A stretch of DNA of 64,000 nt from Torulaspora globosa (Eukaryota; Ascomycota; Saccharomycetes; Saccharomycetales; Saccharomycetaceae), in contig NC_050733.1 of the NCBI RefSeq assembly GCF_014133895.1, positions 806,001 through 870,000 of the forward strand. The letters run 5' to 3'. Shown here one piece after another: positions 30,890-41,488 of this stretch (position 1 is its first letter; the number at the start of each line of letters is the position of its first letter). The position numbers were made by a program, and so were the translations under genes. The notes under the pieces are model-generated. The model worked only from the letters and a program-made list of their open reading frames with translations. It ran no database searches and was not told where the DNA came from.

Positions 30890-32418
30890 GTTTGGTGTGT
30901 GGCGTGCAAACACCGCAGAACGCTGGGAGTGGGAGAGAGCGCAGTAGATAGTAGATATATTCCGTTGCAAGAGCTCTCGCAGGTCCGTTTGCCTCGGCGA
31001 GGTTAGGGATGGAATAGTTGGCCGGGTGATCTGGTCTTGATTCCGCGGATTCGACCTTGGTCGTGACGGACGTCTGGCGGCCGTGGCGGGCCGAGCAGCC
31101 GATAGTCCCTATTGTACGAATCTCCATGTAAGAACTGCTTGAAGAGCTTCCGGGCGCATGTCTTCTACTTCTCTCGAGTCTGTTCCAGAGCTCCTTGTCG
31201 AAGAAATCGGACGACAACAACTTGCGGCTCTGAACTGCTTACTATCTTTTTCTAATTCTTGCAGATTTCTGGGCGACATAGGATGAGTCCTATGACTTTT
31301 TGCATCCCTAGTACCTGTCTGTCAACTCGTCCTTATCCATGACTAAGTCTTCTTTCGAAGACCTTGTTCATCCTGAAGTCGTCCGTTACGGTATTCCCAG
31401 CTAGAGCAGTTTATCGGTAGTTTGTTCATTCGGAACTTCAAGTGTTCACCGCTGTCATATTCCACTTCAGGGCCCAGAATATCGTAATTGACTATTCCTT
31501 AGCCATCTGGTGCCGTCGTTGGGATATATCTCGCCATCATACAACTATTTCACGATTATTGCATTTCGCCGGTGCCGCTTATTTACTTCACCACATCTCG
31601 GTACAGCTTCATGCCACGCCCAGTGGTAGGCTTCTTGGGATGTGATCGTCATCCTTCCTCGGCCTACGGTCCCAGACTGACGTTTTCACCTTCTTCTCGC
31701 CCCCAGGCTCCGGTTTCCTGCCTGATTACGCCTATTGATTTGTGAGCTGATTGAGCCGCCGTACCCTCGGAGTTACTTTGATTGACATAGCAGTTACTCC
31801 TTCGGCTGCTAGTCATGTAACATCTCCCATACTCGAACGGTATTCTCAGCTTACATCTGGGTCGATCCCCCTCCCTTGGTAAGTGTGGTATTTAACGTGG
31901 CCGCCTACTTGTGTCAAGGCCAGTAGCGCTGCGTGCAATGATAGTACGGTAGCAGTTAAGGAAGCCGTTTCTCTTCCGTTCCTTTCTTAGTCTATGGCCA
32001 CCCGCTGGGAGTGCTATATTGCCATTATCAGGTGGGTCTTGACGGCTTCCGTATGGGTGACGATGTCATGGTCATCTTCATTGCAAAACTTGAGTAAGTT
32101 ACTCCGCCAAAAGCAGCGGTCATATAGCCGCCAAACCAGTCGTTTCCAAAGTAGCCATCGTATGTGGGGTCGCGCTGGCGTCTCCTAAGTGTGTGCTCAG
32201 CACGACTTAATGACACCTCCGCGAATGACCTATGATAATCCTTTGCGTGGTCCACACGGCCTGAAGAAAGACCGTGATAGGCAGCACGATCGTCATGCTG
32301 CTCTGATAATTCTTCTCACTAGGTTCCCAGCCTCATACATACCGAAGTCTGCTCTGCTTTAGTCAAGTATTAGATGACTTGGGGGCCTCCTCTTCCCCAA
32401 ATCTCAACAGCAAATAAA
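30890..32418. other. 1.5-kb gene-free region with possible relics
   Basis: No ATG frame longer than about 67 codons and no recognisable gene is present. The sequence is not A/T-rich, which is unusual for a yeast spacer. Two minus-strand stretches read like protein. One covers 32031-32315 and has 95 codons without a stop or a proper N-terminal ATG; it includes RRRQRDPTYDGYFGNDWFGG. The other is at about 31340-31514, with VNYDILGPEVEYDSGEH. They may be gene relics. I see no convincing snoRNA or other RNA structure, though a long structured RNA cannot be excluded by eye. Confidence 0.45.
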
Positions 32419-32490
32419 GCCTCTTTGGCCAAGTGGTAAGGCATCGCACTCGTAATGCGGGGATCGTGGGTTCAATTCCCACAGGAGGCA
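32419..32490 (+). tRNA. tT(CGU): tRNA-Thr (anticodon CGT)
   Basis: The 72-nt sequence folds into a full cloverleaf. The acceptor stem pairs GCCTCTT with AGGAGGC, with discriminator A. The D arm pairs GCC with GGC around AAGTGGTAA. The anticodon stem TCGCA/TGCGG encloses the loop CTCGTAA, giving anticodon CGT, which reads ACG threonine codons. The T arm pairs GTGGG with CCCAC around TTCAATT. There is no intron. A T-rich run (TTCTTTTTT) follows directly and would serve as a Pol III terminator. Confidence 0.95.
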
Positions 32491-32571
32491 TTCTTTTTTC
32501 TCTTCGCCCAACAAACCAAACAAGCTGAAAACAGGTCGTTGAAGAGGTATAGACAACTATAGATAACACTA

Positions 32572-33219
32572 CTACTCTTTTTTAGCCCTCTGAGCATCTC
32601 TCTGGGCGTAGATCTTGGCCGTGAAGGGCTCCTCGAACTTCAACGCCACACTGTACATGGTGTGAACAAACAGCGTGATCACCAGGCCTGCAGGCTTGCC
32701 CTGCAGCAGAGAGTAGCCCAGAAACGAGAGCGTCGAGCCCTGATACATGGGGTTGTTCGACACGTTGAAGGGGAACGCTGTGACAATGTGATCCATCAAG
32801 ATCCCGAAGTAGTCCCCCAGATACGTGCCCGTGACGCCCAGCTGATACATCGACGTGACCACCAACACCTGTCCCACGCCAATACACACGCGTCCGGCGT
32901 TCCTGACGAGCTCCTGGTCCAACACGGCAGAAACCGGCTGCGAACGCAACGCCCACTCGAAACACAGGTCCCGTGCTACCCCTAGACTAAAGATCGTGAA
33001 CGCAAGAAGATAGCAGCCCCGCTTGGCACCGCCGGCTAGCCTAGTCAGAAAATGCGTACGGTACTCCAGACGAGCCACGACGTTCCAGAAAACCGGGTTA
33101 AACCCGACAAAGAACAGAGCGATTTTAAACCACTTCTGGTCAAACTCGATCGACTGCAAAACACTCGCCAGAGAGCCCTTCAAGCACGCAGGCTCAATTG
33201 AATTCCACTTACAACTCAT
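32572..33219 (-). CDS. OPI3: Phospholipid methyltransferase
   Basis: Opi3 carries out the last two methylations from phosphatidylethanolamine to phosphatidylcholine in the ER membrane. The frame opens at a GTG (33270), but the ATG at 33219 gives 215 residues (206 in S. cerevisiae). Several hydrophobic segments are visible, and the SAM-binding PEMT signatures TGTYLGDYFGILMD and FPFNVSNNPMYQGSTLSFLG are nearly invariant. The end EEPFTAKIYAQRD is also typical. A near-consensus Ino2/Ino4 site lies 108 bp upstream, matching inositol/choline control of this gene in S. cerevisiae. Confidence 0.96.
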   Translation of the reverse strand: MSCKWNSIEPACLKGSLASVLQSIEFDQKWFKIALFFVGFNPVFWNVVARLEYRTHFLTRLAGGAKRGCYLLAFTIFSLGVARDLCFEWALRSQPVSAVLDQELVRNAGRVCIGVGQVLVVTSMYQLGVTGTYLGDYFGILMDHIVTAFPFNVSNNPMYQGSTLSFLGYSLLQGKPAGLVITLFVHTMYSVALKFEEPFTAKIYAQRDAQRAKKE

Positions 33220-33326
33220 TGCCACACTCAGATGTCTCCACTGCTGGAGAACCGTTCGCCATCCATACACTGCACTTTCCTCTGCTTATAAACAGCTCGC
33301 CAGTTCGCCCATCGCTGACACCTGCC

Positions 33327-33336
33327 CATGTGAAAA
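33327..33336 (+). promoter_or_regulatory. UAS-INO (Ino2/Ino4) element for OPI3
   Basis: CATGTGAAAA matches nine of ten positions of the inositol-sensitive element CATGTGAAAT. It lies about 108 bp upstream of the OPI3 ATG in the OPI3-STE6 divergent spacer, as expected for a phospholipid gene. Confidence 0.65.
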
Positions 33337-33350
33337 TGTATGGGTGACCA

Positions 33351-33364
33351 GGATCACGTGATCC
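33351..33364. promoter_or_regulatory. 14-bp palindrome around CACGTG
   Basis: GGATCACGTGATCC is a perfect 14-bp palindrome centred on an E-box, in the spacer between OPI3 and STE6. The TCACGTGA core fits Cbf1. It is 132 bp from the OPI3 ATG and 235 bp from the STE6 ATG, so either gene could be the target. Confidence 0.5.
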
Positions 33365-33598
33365 AGAGCGTTGGGGCCAACATTGTGCTTACTGGAAGCG
33401 GCAACGACACACTGGCGCCATACAACTCTGACGGTGAAACGACAGTAAATGGTAGTATGACACCGGTGTGTCACTGCTGGGTAGAATGCCAGGATGGGGT
33501 TTGGAGGGTGCCTGAGAATATTTAAAGCGGTCGAGAGGTCCGTCAACGGGCCTGGTGCAGTTTCTAACGCTGATGACAGTAATTCGAGGTGAAAAAAA

Positions 33599-36500
33599 AT
33601 GATCGGGATATATAGGTTTGTGAATTTCCGGAAGAGTTGGCTGCTGGTGGTGTCGATGGTGATTTCCACGGGGGCAGCAGGTGTGCTGCCCCCGGTTATG
33701 GCGGTTCTCACGGGGCGGGTGTTCAATCTGCTGGCGAATTTTGCCGAGGGAGACGATGTCGGTGGCGAGATTGTCAGGCGCTCGATGGCGATCATGGCTC
33801 TCGGGGCAGCTTCGCTGCCCGTAGTGTGGGCTAGCATATACTGCTGGATGGCTTTGGGGGAACGGCAGGGCTTCAGCGTCAGACGGAGGCTGCTTGACAG
33901 CTATTTGGCAAATGCGTTCGAATGGTACGACGCGAGGGAAGACTTGGCTGGAAAATTCACACAGCTGAATCGGAGCGTGGAAGAGCTGCGGGCCAGCTCC
34001 GCTGAGGCTTCTGCGGTGCTCATCCGGAGTCTGGTGACGATCGCAGCGCTCATAGGCACTTGTTTCCACGCTTCGTGGTCTCTGACGTTGGTGACACTCT
34101 GTTCGGCTCCGCTGATAATAGCGTGCACCTACTTCTTTTCGCGATTGGTTCAGAAATATGCTGACCGGGAGAACGAGCAGATCAGTAAGGCGTCGCAGCT
34201 GGTGGATTGGTCGGTGAACGCTGCTCAGTTCATCAGGCTGTCTGGGACGGAGTTGCGCGAGGTGCAGAAGTTCAAGGGTTGCATCCAGAGAAGCGCCGAG
34301 AGTTTCATCAGAATGTGTCTGTATGCGTCGCTTAATACAGGCGTGCTCAGATTCTTGACGTTGGCAATGTTTGTACAGGCATTTTGGTTTGGATCCACGA
34401 TGATCCGCAAAGGGCGCTTGACGGTCGGTGATGTGATCACCTGTTTCCACTCGTGCATATTGTTAGGCTCCACCATCAATGGTGCTCTCCATCAATTGGT
34501 CTACTGGCAGAAGGGAACAGTGGCCGCGAATCAGATCTCAAAGTTCTTGGAGACCTCCCAGGTATTGCCCGCTCAGCAATCCGGGCCTCAATTTGCGCCG
34601 GCGGGTAGACTCAGAGGAGATATATGTTTCAAGGACGTCGATTTCACATATCCAAGCAGACCACAAGAACAAGTCCTTCGAAAGCTATCACTGAACTTTA
34701 CAGCGGGAAAGACCACCTTCATTCTTGGCAAGTCGGGGTCAGGCAAATCTTCCCTGGCCAATTTACTGTTGAAATTCTATGCATTCCAAAATGGATCTAT
34801 ATGTGTTGATGGCACAGATATTGGCTACCTTGACCAAGAATCTCTGATTAAAAGCATTACAGTAGTCGAGCAACGCTGCACCATTTTCAACGGAACTTTG
34901 CGAGACAATATTGCCATAGGCCTGGACGAAAGTAAGCGCAAGGATGAAGCAGAACTGGTGAAACTGGTCTGCAGGATATCGTTGCTCGAAAGGTTCATCC
35001 ATGATCTGGATGACGGGCTATCCACCGTGGTAGGAAATGGTGGTTTATCGCTCAGTGGGGGACAGCAGCAAAAGGTGGCTATCGCACGAGCGCTAATAAA
35101 GGACCCCCCTGTACTTATCCTGGATGAAGCGGTATCAGCTCTTGATGTTTTACAACGCTCATTGATCATAAAGGCTATAAGAGCCCATAGGGAAGACAAA
35201 ACGACTATCATCCTGACACATGAGCTGGATCAGGTAGGACCCGACGATTACTGTTACATAATCGATCAAGGCGCATGCATCGAACAAGGTTACGGTGGCC
35301 AGTTAAATATCGATTCTTCCACGAATTTTTACACTTGGAAACATTTGCATCACGACGAGGAGAACGACACCGATATTAGTTCACAATTAACATCTGTTGA
35401 AACACCAACTGATGTGAAACACAAGGTATTCGAAAGCGTGATAGATTTTGAAGCTGAAACTCCAAGGACCGAGAAAGAAGTAAGTTATTTCTCCCAAGAT
35501 CCAGAATCATGCATGGCTTATACTAGCTACTCTAGGTCAAGGAAAACAAGGCAAAGGGTTTTGGTCGGCGAGCAATCCGAGAAGATCCCATCAATTTCGC
35601 TGAAGGACAACCAAACGCTAGTTCCCATTCATTTAATATTGAAACGAATGTTCATGCTGAGACGAAGAAGAATATTGCTTCTTTTAGGAGTTTTGTGCTC
35701 GCTCATAGCAGGGGCTGCCAATCCTATATTCTCCTATACTTTTAGCTATCTTCTGAATGGAATTGCTCCTCAAGAGAATGGGGTGGGATCAGACGGTTAT
35801 CTGCTGAAGTGGTCCCTGATAGTAATCGGGATGGCGGCTGCAGATGCCATCTTTAACTTTGCAAAGGACTTCCTGTTGGGGTATTGTAGCGAATGCTGGA
35901 TCCAACAGCTGAGAAATGAAGTTATGCAAGGAATTAATATGGCACAACTAAAATGGTTCGCAAGAGAAACCAACAAGGCGTCAGAAGTTTCGGCTTTGTT
36001 GCTGAATGATTTACGTGACGCAAGAGCTTTGGCTTCAGATTTTGTGAGTACCGTTTCCACTTTTATGGTAGTATCATCGGTAGGTCTCGTGTGGGCGCTC
36101 GTAAGTGGATGGAAACTTAGTCTAGTGTGCATATCCACATTTCCACTCATCATTTTCTTTTCTGCATTTTATGGCATGCTTCTACAGAAGCAGGAGACCC
36201 AGTACAAGACAGCAGTTGCAGACCTCGAAAATTTACTATACGAAATAACTAACGGAATAAAGACGATTAGGCGGCTTCATCTTGAAGCATCTTTTCTTGA
36301 GCGATATTCGAAGCTTGAAGAAAAGATGGCAAAAATAGCTTCACGGCGTGCCTTATCCACCGGCTTAGGAATTGCAGTTCTAGAGGCTCTAACGATGTGT
36401 ATCCAGGCAATCCTGTTTTATTATGCATTGACACTAGTATTCAAAGGTCAATACACGACAAACAAGATGTTCGAAACCCTCACTCTACTGCTATTTACAA

Positions 36501-37375
36501 TAATGACAAGCAATACACTGGTCAACCAAATACCAGATATCAGTCGAGGACAGAGAGCTGCGGACTTTGTTTTCAGAATGATAAGAGAAACTAAACGTGT
36601 TTCAAGCGCACAAGACAGCCTACCAGCTACTGGCGAGATTGAGGATCTGCCCACCGTTATCTCCATAAAGAATTTGACTTTCGCCTATCATACGTCGCCT
36701 TCGATTAATATCTTCGATAACTTGAGCTTAGAGCTCCCAGCAGGTACGACGGTTGGCATAGTTGGCGAATCGGGATCTGGTAAGTCTACGTTAATCACAC
36801 TTCTCACTAAACTGCATGAAGCTGAATCTGGAACCATCCAAATAGAAAACAAGAATATCAATGATTGGAATACACGGGATTTGCGTAGCCAAATTGCTGT
36901 CGTCGAACAAAGACCAACTCTATTTCCCGGCTCAGTCAGGGAAAATCTAGTCTACGGTTTGATGAGAGAGGTACTCGAAGTCGAAATATATGATCTCCTG
37001 AAGTATGTTGGAATACACGATTTCATTAAGAATTTGCCGTTGGGGTTAGATGCTCCGATAGATCAGGATTTACTATCAGGCGGACAAGCTCAAAGGCTTT
37101 GTATAGCTAGGGCATTACTCCGCAAACCAAGGATCTTGATCCTTGATGAGTGTACTTCAGCTTTGGACCCAGAAAGCTCACATATTATCAATCATATCGT
37201 CAGGGAAGGTCCACCGGCTCGCTTGACGATCTCTATAACGCACAATGTGGACATGATGAAGGCCTGCAGTGAACTGGTTTTCCTGAAAAACCGTAAAGTA
37301 GCCGGCAAAGGAAGCTTTGAAAATCTTTACATGCAGAATAAAGCCTTTCAGACCCTTGTATCCAGTCATTACTAG
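33599..37375 (+). CDS. STE6: a-factor exporter, full ABC transporter
   Basis: Ste6 exports the farnesylated a-factor pheromone from MATa cells. The 1258-residue product has the TMD-NBD-TMD-NBD layout of ABCB proteins. NBD1 has Walker A with Lys383 (GKSGSGKSS), signature LSGGQQQK and Walker B LILDEAVSAL. NBD2 has Walker A with Lys1062 (GESGSGKST), signature LSGGQAQR and Walker B LILDECTSAL. The linker between the halves (about 580-670) is charged and variable. Length fits S. cerevisiae (1290). The ATG follows a run of eight A. I could not find a convincing Mcm1/alpha2 operator in the 379-bp spacer, as expected if a-specific genes are activated by a2 in this lineage. Confidence 0.95.
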   Translation: MIGIYRFVNFRKSWLLVVSMVISTGAAGVLPPVMAVLTGRVFNLLANFAEGDDVGGEIVRRSMAIMALGAASLPVVWASIYCWMALGERQGFSVRRRLLDSYLANAFEWYDAREDLAGKFTQLNRSVEELRASSAEASAVLIRSLVTIAALIGTCFHASWSLTLVTLCSAPLIIACTYFFSRLVQKYADRENEQISKASQLVDWSVNAAQFIRLSGTELREVQKFKGCIQRSAESFIRMCLYASLNTGVLRFLTLAMFVQAFWFGSTMIRKGRLTVGDVITCFHSCILLGSTINGALHQLVYWQKGTVAANQISKFLETSQVLPAQQSGPQFAPAGRLRGDICFKDVDFTYPSRPQEQVLRKLSLNFTAGKTTFILGKSGSGKSSLANLLLKFYAFQNGSICVDGTDIGYLDQESLIKSITVVEQRCTIFNGTLRDNIAIGLDESKRKDEAELVKLVCRISLLERFIHDLDDGLSTVVGNGGLSLSGGQQQKVAIARALIKDPPVLILDEAVSALDVLQRSLIIKAIRAHREDKTTIILTHELDQVGPDDYCYIIDQGACIEQGYGGQLNIDSSTNFYTWKHLHHDEENDTDISSQLTSVETPTDVKHKVFESVIDFEAETPRTEKEVSYFSQDPESCMAYTSYSRSRKTRQRVLVGEQSEKIPSISLKDNQTLVPIHLILKRMFMLRRRRILLLLGVLCSLIAGAANPIFSYTFSYLLNGIAPQENGVGSDGYLLKWSLIVIGMAAADAIFNFAKDFLLGYCSECWIQQLRNEVMQGINMAQLKWFARETNKASEVSALLLNDLRDARALASDFVSTVSTFMVVSSVGLVWALVSGWKLSLVCISTFPLIIFFSAFYGMLLQKQETQYKTAVADLENLLYEITNGIKTIRRLHLEASFLERYSKLEEKMAKIASRRALSTGLGIAVLEALTMCIQAILFYYALTLVFKGQYTTNKMFETLTLLLFTIMTSNTLVNQIPDISRGQRAADFVFRMIRETKRVSSAQDSLPATGEIEDLPTVISIKNLTFAYHTSPSINIFDNLSLELPAGTTVGIVGESGSGKSTLITLLTKLHEAESGTIQIENKNINDWNTRDLRSQIAVVEQRPTLFPGSVRENLVYGLMREVLEVEIYDLLKYVGIHDFIKNLPLGLDAPIDQDLLSGGQAQRLCIARALLRKPRILILDECTSALDPESSHIINHIVREGPPARLTISITHNVDMMKACSELVFLKNRKVAGKGSFENLYMQNKAFQTLVSSHY

Positions 37376-37510
37376 AACATTATCAGACTTTTAATTCAGC
37401 ACTCATTTACATTAACAGTAACTCGCAAGCTTTATTGTTAAGTGAAATTTATAATATAATTAATTATCAATCTACTGCCTAATCATCAAGTACTCAGTCT
37501 GTCGAAGCAT

Positions 37511-40500
37511 TCATAAGTGAATAGTTATGAAAGGAACCTCTATATCCTCGCCCTCCTTATCATCTGCACATATTTCCAAAATCATGGTGCGAACATGTGG
37601 AGGTACATCAGCTTTCGTGATAAATTTAACCAAATCTGTAATAGAGAGATTTAGTCTTTCCTTTAGTTTCTTTGGCGGGAAAAAAGAAGCGTATAAGAGG
37701 GACACTCCGTAGGAGAGCATAGTAATCTCTAGACCTTCTTTGTCTTGAAAATGCTTTATCAAATCACTTAGCTTAACATTACCTTGAACATCGAAACGAT
37801 CCCATATCTTATCATAACTTTTGCCATTGTAACTTCCCTTTGGAGAGGCAATTGGTTCAGAGAAACCGAAAAAAGGTAGGGCCAGATTTACGAACCCATT
37901 TTTGTACTGTTCGATATCAGTCTTTCCATCAGCAACTTTATAAAGCTCCAAGTTGACTAGTCCTGTCACTAAAGAAGTGGTCGTTGCAATGGCGGGAATG
38001 ATACGTCCAGCGATGAATTTTGTCCTTTGACGATCGACCGTTTCAATGAAATAGTTTTGAGCCCTACAGTTTGAACAGGCAGTAATAAATTCGATGTGGT
38101 GGTTGGTATCATCATCTTTCTCAAACTCTACGGGGATCATCCGAAAATCTGTCAGGGTGATCGGATCCGGTAATGTAGATGCGAAGGCCTTTAATGAGTC
38201 AATACCATCGAGACCATCTGCATTCGGATCAGGGTCATCGTCGTTGACCTGAATTTTAATATCCGATCTGGGTGTGAAGTCGGAGATTTTCACATTTTCA
38301 AGCACAGTCGCATAAGCGGCCTTGTCTGGCGTACCAGAATCGCCAACTAGCCCGTAATTGAAGGCACGAAGGTTGGCTCCCCCTACGATGAAATCAAAGT
38401 GATCATCGTTATTGATGTCGAATTCCAATGGAGTTGGTGCTCTTTTTGGTCCTGACCAGAATGGTTCACCACTCGATGTTTTGGCATCTCTGGGAAAGTT
38501 ATACAAGAGTTGCTTCACGTCATGGTTGAACTTTTTCTCAAATTCCAATCTGGCCCATTTGATACAATCATCGAAAGTGGCTGGTTTCTCGTTAAGCGCC
38601 TCATAAATGGTCTCAAGAACAGATTTAACATCGCCGCTTTGCTTCATTGTTTGTTCTACGAAGTTTGGCTGTGTCAGATAGAGATTCACATTTTCTGGAG
38701 CATCGGCAAAGTAGCCTTGGAATAGTGATTTAGCCCATGCAATGGTGTGATCAATCTTATTCGGGAAAGAACGCAACGTACAGAGCGGGATGGACTTCTC
38801 GGGGGGATCCCTGGAGGATGAATATGATTCGGTGAGTCTTGGTATAATTACCTGACTGTTTCCTTTTGTACCTAGCGTACCAGACTCCAACAGTGCCTTC
38901 CTGTAAAAGACACAACGACGATCCACATAAGTTCTAGCATCAACATTGTCCAAAGCATTGGTAACAAAGTCCAAGCCTTGCCAGAAAGAGTCATCGAAGA
39001 TGTTCTCGGTCTCAGGACCAACTTTATCTATTTTAGCCTCTATTTTTCCTTTCAAAGCAGGATTCATGACGCTGACTGCTTCTGCGGCAACTTCTGACTT
39101 GTTTCTTCCAACATCCTTAGGTCGGAACAAAAATTGACGATTCAAGTTCGATTTTTCGATAGAATCATTGTCCGTTACTATGATTTTACCTTCAACGCCT
39201 GAGCCGAGTCCCATTAACGCCCAGTTCTTCAACATTTCGCACCCAATAGCTCCAGAGCCAACTAGGAACACAGTCAAATTGGTAATTTTCTTTTGGAATT
39301 CAAGGCCAAACACTGCAATTTGGTTGTCGTAACGTGTGTTTATAGCAGCAGTAGTTTGCTCTGTTCTTGGATATTGTTCAGGCGAAGGTAGCGATTCGAG
39401 GCAATCAAAGTACATATACTGCTTTAGAGGAGTAAACTTACCTGAACAGGCCTTTAGGACTTCCTGGGCTATGAAACCGCCGAAGAATGCCACCATACCT
39501 GGTATATCACCTCTCGCTTGATAAGCCAATTCTTTGATAACATTCTCATTGATCTCTGCATCAGCTCCTCCTAGCACATCTGGCTGCTCAGCGGCCAGGC
39601 CTGCAGTTAGAGAAACAAGTTCTGCGGCATCTTCGTCATTCATCGGTCTTGGTAAGCGTCCGTTGTGTCTGTCTGAAAACCTTTGTAGGGCTTGGAAACC
39701 CAAATGCAGTTGGCCAGCTCTGTCGACCTTTGCGAAGTCTGAATACAGCATTTCTGGAGCCGCTAAACTCTCTTGCAAAGACTTGAAAGACATCTTCTGT
39801 GGAACCTTGACCTCGGTGAATGAGCCTCCCTTCTTGTACTTGCCATACTTCTCCACTGATCCGATCTTAAAGGCGAAAGGACCTAGTACTTCGACCTTGA
39901 AGAGCGTCCCATCGTTTAGCTTCTCCAAGCCTTCCACTTCGGAAAACTTGACGAAATTCCCGTCCTCCAGACCGTGTCTATTCTCATCCAACATCGTCAC
40001 AGTACCATCGCTCTCGATATCAGAGACTATCCCCGTACGGGGCTCCTCACCAGTGGAGTCAATGACCGTAAAGTCTTCGCCTAGATCAACAAATGCACTT
40101 CCAAACAAACCACGAGTCTCGGTACAGATGAATTTGATGCCAGCGGCATGGCAGATATTGTTCAAGAGGATCTTCTCCTTCAAAGACACAGTGTCGGTTG
40201 CCACTACGACTTCGTACTCCAGCAATTGTCTATCATCTTGCAGACTCTCCAGCACCTTCACCGGCACATAAGAGTTCAGTTCCGCAAGCTTATCTCTCGA
40301 AACTCGGTCTCTAGGTTTCCCCAAGTCTGCCTCCGTCAGGAAGAATTGCGTAGAGAGGTCCTGCAACGTAGCAGGCTCTGGATCGTACACTGCCAATGAC
40401 TTCACTCCAGCCAAAACAACGTTCTTGGCAATCTCGACACCTAAACCGCGCATACCAACCACCAGCACGTTCGAGTGCTGCATTTTCAGCATCGCCTCCT

Positions 40501-40570
40501 TCCCCAGGACGTACAGCTGGCGCGAGTACAAGGCCTCATCGATCTCCCCGTTAACTGGAATGGCGCTCAT
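37511..40570 (-). CDS. UBA1: Ubiquitin-activating enzyme E1
   Basis: Uba1 adenylates ubiquitin and passes it to E2 enzymes, and it is the essential head of the pathway. The 1019-residue product (1024 in S. cerevisiae) has both ThiF-type halves. The active adenylation domain carries [19 protein letters not shown] and later [17 protein letters not shown]. The catalytic cysteine is Cys597 in [21 protein letters not shown], and the C-terminal ubiquitin-fold domain ends EVPFITIHL. Long antisense frames here are shadows. It is convergent with STE6 and divergent from MOG1 (228 bp). Confidence 0.97.
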   Translation of the reverse strand: MSAIPVNGEIDEALYSRQLYVLGKEAMLKMQHSNVLVVGMRGLGVEIAKNVVLAGVKSLAVYDPEPATLQDLSTQFFLTEADLGKPRDRVSRDKLAELNSYVPVKVLESLQDDRQLLEYEVVVATDTVSLKEKILLNNICHAAGIKFICTETRGLFGSAFVDLGEDFTVIDSTGEEPRTGIVSDIESDGTVTMLDENRHGLEDGNFVKFSEVEGLEKLNDGTLFKVEVLGPFAFKIGSVEKYGKYKKGGSFTEVKVPQKMSFKSLQESLAAPEMLYSDFAKVDRAGQLHLGFQALQRFSDRHNGRLPRPMNDEDAAELVSLTAGLAAEQPDVLGGADAEINENVIKELAYQARGDIPGMVAFFGGFIAQEVLKACSGKFTPLKQYMYFDCLESLPSPEQYPRTEQTTAAINTRYDNQIAVFGLEFQKKITNLTVFLVGSGAIGCEMLKNWALMGLGSGVEGKIIVTDNDSIEKSNLNRQFLFRPKDVGRNKSEVAAEAVSVMNPALKGKIEAKIDKVGPETENIFDDSFWQGLDFVTNALDNVDARTYVDRRCVFYRKALLESGTLGTKGNSQVIIPRLTESYSSSRDPPEKSIPLCTLRSFPNKIDHTIAWAKSLFQGYFADAPENVNLYLTQPNFVEQTMKQSGDVKSVLETIYEALNEKPATFDDCIKWARLEFEKKFNHDVKQLLYNFPRDAKTSSGEPFWSGPKRAPTPLEFDINNDDHFDFIVGGANLRAFNYGLVGDSGTPDKAAYATVLENVKISDFTPRSDIKIQVNDDDPDPNADGLDGIDSLKAFASTLPDPITLTDFRMIPVEFEKDDDTNHHIEFITACSNCRAQNYFIETVDRQRTKFIAGRIIPAIATTTSLVTGLVNLELYKVADGKTDIEQYKNGFVNLALPFFGFSEPIASPKGSYNGKSYDKIWDRFDVQGNVKLSDLIKHFQDKEGLEITMLSYGVSLLYASFFPPKKLKERLNLSITDLVKFITKADVPPHVRTMILEICADDKEGEDIEVPFITIHL

Positions 40571-40798
40571 AGTTACTCAGTCACTGCGGTAGCACTACTG
40601 GCCTGTTGGACCACTAGCTGGCCACTAATATCCTCCACTTACTCGTCTTATTCAGGGTGCTTCCTTGCTGGTTTGCCACCGAGGCCGCCCACCTCTCAAC
40701 AGTATCCGGGTAACGGCTTCAAACAGCAAGCTATTGAAGCCGATTAGATAGTAAAGAGGCCAACTTCAGGTAGCCCTAGCGAGCTCTAAGAAGCTGTT

Positions 40799-41353
40799 AT
40801 GGGTGCCAATGCTGGTCTGTACGGTGGCGCAATCACCACTTATCTGCCAGACGGTTTTCTGGACGCCTCGCTGTTGCGGGAAGTGCCCGACACGCAAGAA
40901 GTGTACGTCAACAGTCGGCAGGACGACGAGAGCTACGACGACGGCCTAGGGAAGAATGAGAGCGTGGTGATCGATCTGCTAGAGCGTGTGGACGCAGGCG
41001 ACGACTTCGAGGCACTCAAGGAGCACGTCATGGAGATAGCAAGCTTCGATAGCTCGTCCGACGTCAAATTTGCCAGACTGGAACAGCTGGCAGACAATCA
41101 GCAGGCGTGTGTGGTCGTTGAGAGCGTGAACAAGTGGGGAAAGCGGGAGCTGAACGAGACTGTGGTGCTCTGTGTGGGGCTGATTCGACTGGCAGACGTG
41201 GCTACGGATGTGGTCATTACGGTCCATGTGCCGTGGTCGCAGAACGAACCATTCGCCGGACAGGAGCTCCCGGCACCCATCGCGGCTGCCTACAGGCTTC
41301 TCCTAAGGATGGTATCTGAGTTCAAAGTAGTAGATAAGTCCCTGTTTGTATAG
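40799..41353 (+). CDS. MOG1: Ran-binding nuclear import factor
   Basis: Mog1 binds Ran/Gsp1 and promotes nucleotide release during nuclear protein import. The 184-residue product contains the conserved start region LYGGAITTYLPDGFLDASLLREVPDTQEVYVN, in which REVPDTQEV is the most invariant stretch, and ends FKVVDKSLFV. It begins close to this core and lacks the N-terminal extension of the annotated S. cerevisiae protein (218 aa). Order MOG1-HOC1 matches YJR074W-YJR075W. Confidence 0.95.
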   Translation: MGANAGLYGGAITTYLPDGFLDASLLREVPDTQEVYVNSRQDDESYDDGLGKNESVVIDLLERVDAGDDFEALKEHVMEIASFDSSSDVKFARLEQLADNQQACVVVESVNKWGKRELNETVVLCVGLIRLADVATDVVITVHVPWSQNEPFAGQELPAPIAAAYRLLLRMVSEFKVVDKSLFV

Positions 41354-41488
41354 GCGATGCCTCGTGCGGTGCGATGTGGACATAACTAGGTTAGACTTCA
41401 GCAAGATGATGAACAGTAGAAGATTCCCAACACTGAACTGCCGGTCTGAAACGTTGGTTCGACTTCAGTGGGGTGCCGAGCTGTAGAT

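Noticed and set aside
31241..31340. snoRNA-like GGATGAGTCC stretch
   Set aside because: No matching D box, H/ACA hinge or convincing fold could be identified by eye.
33389..34450. 353-codon minus-strand frame over the OPI3-STE6 spacer and the STE6 5' end
   Set aside because: It overlaps conserved STE6 coding sequence, is rich in Arg, His, Pro and Gln as antisense frames often are, and shows no family feature.
39534..40271. 245-codon plus-strand frame
   Set aside because: Antisense to highly conserved UBA1 sequence.
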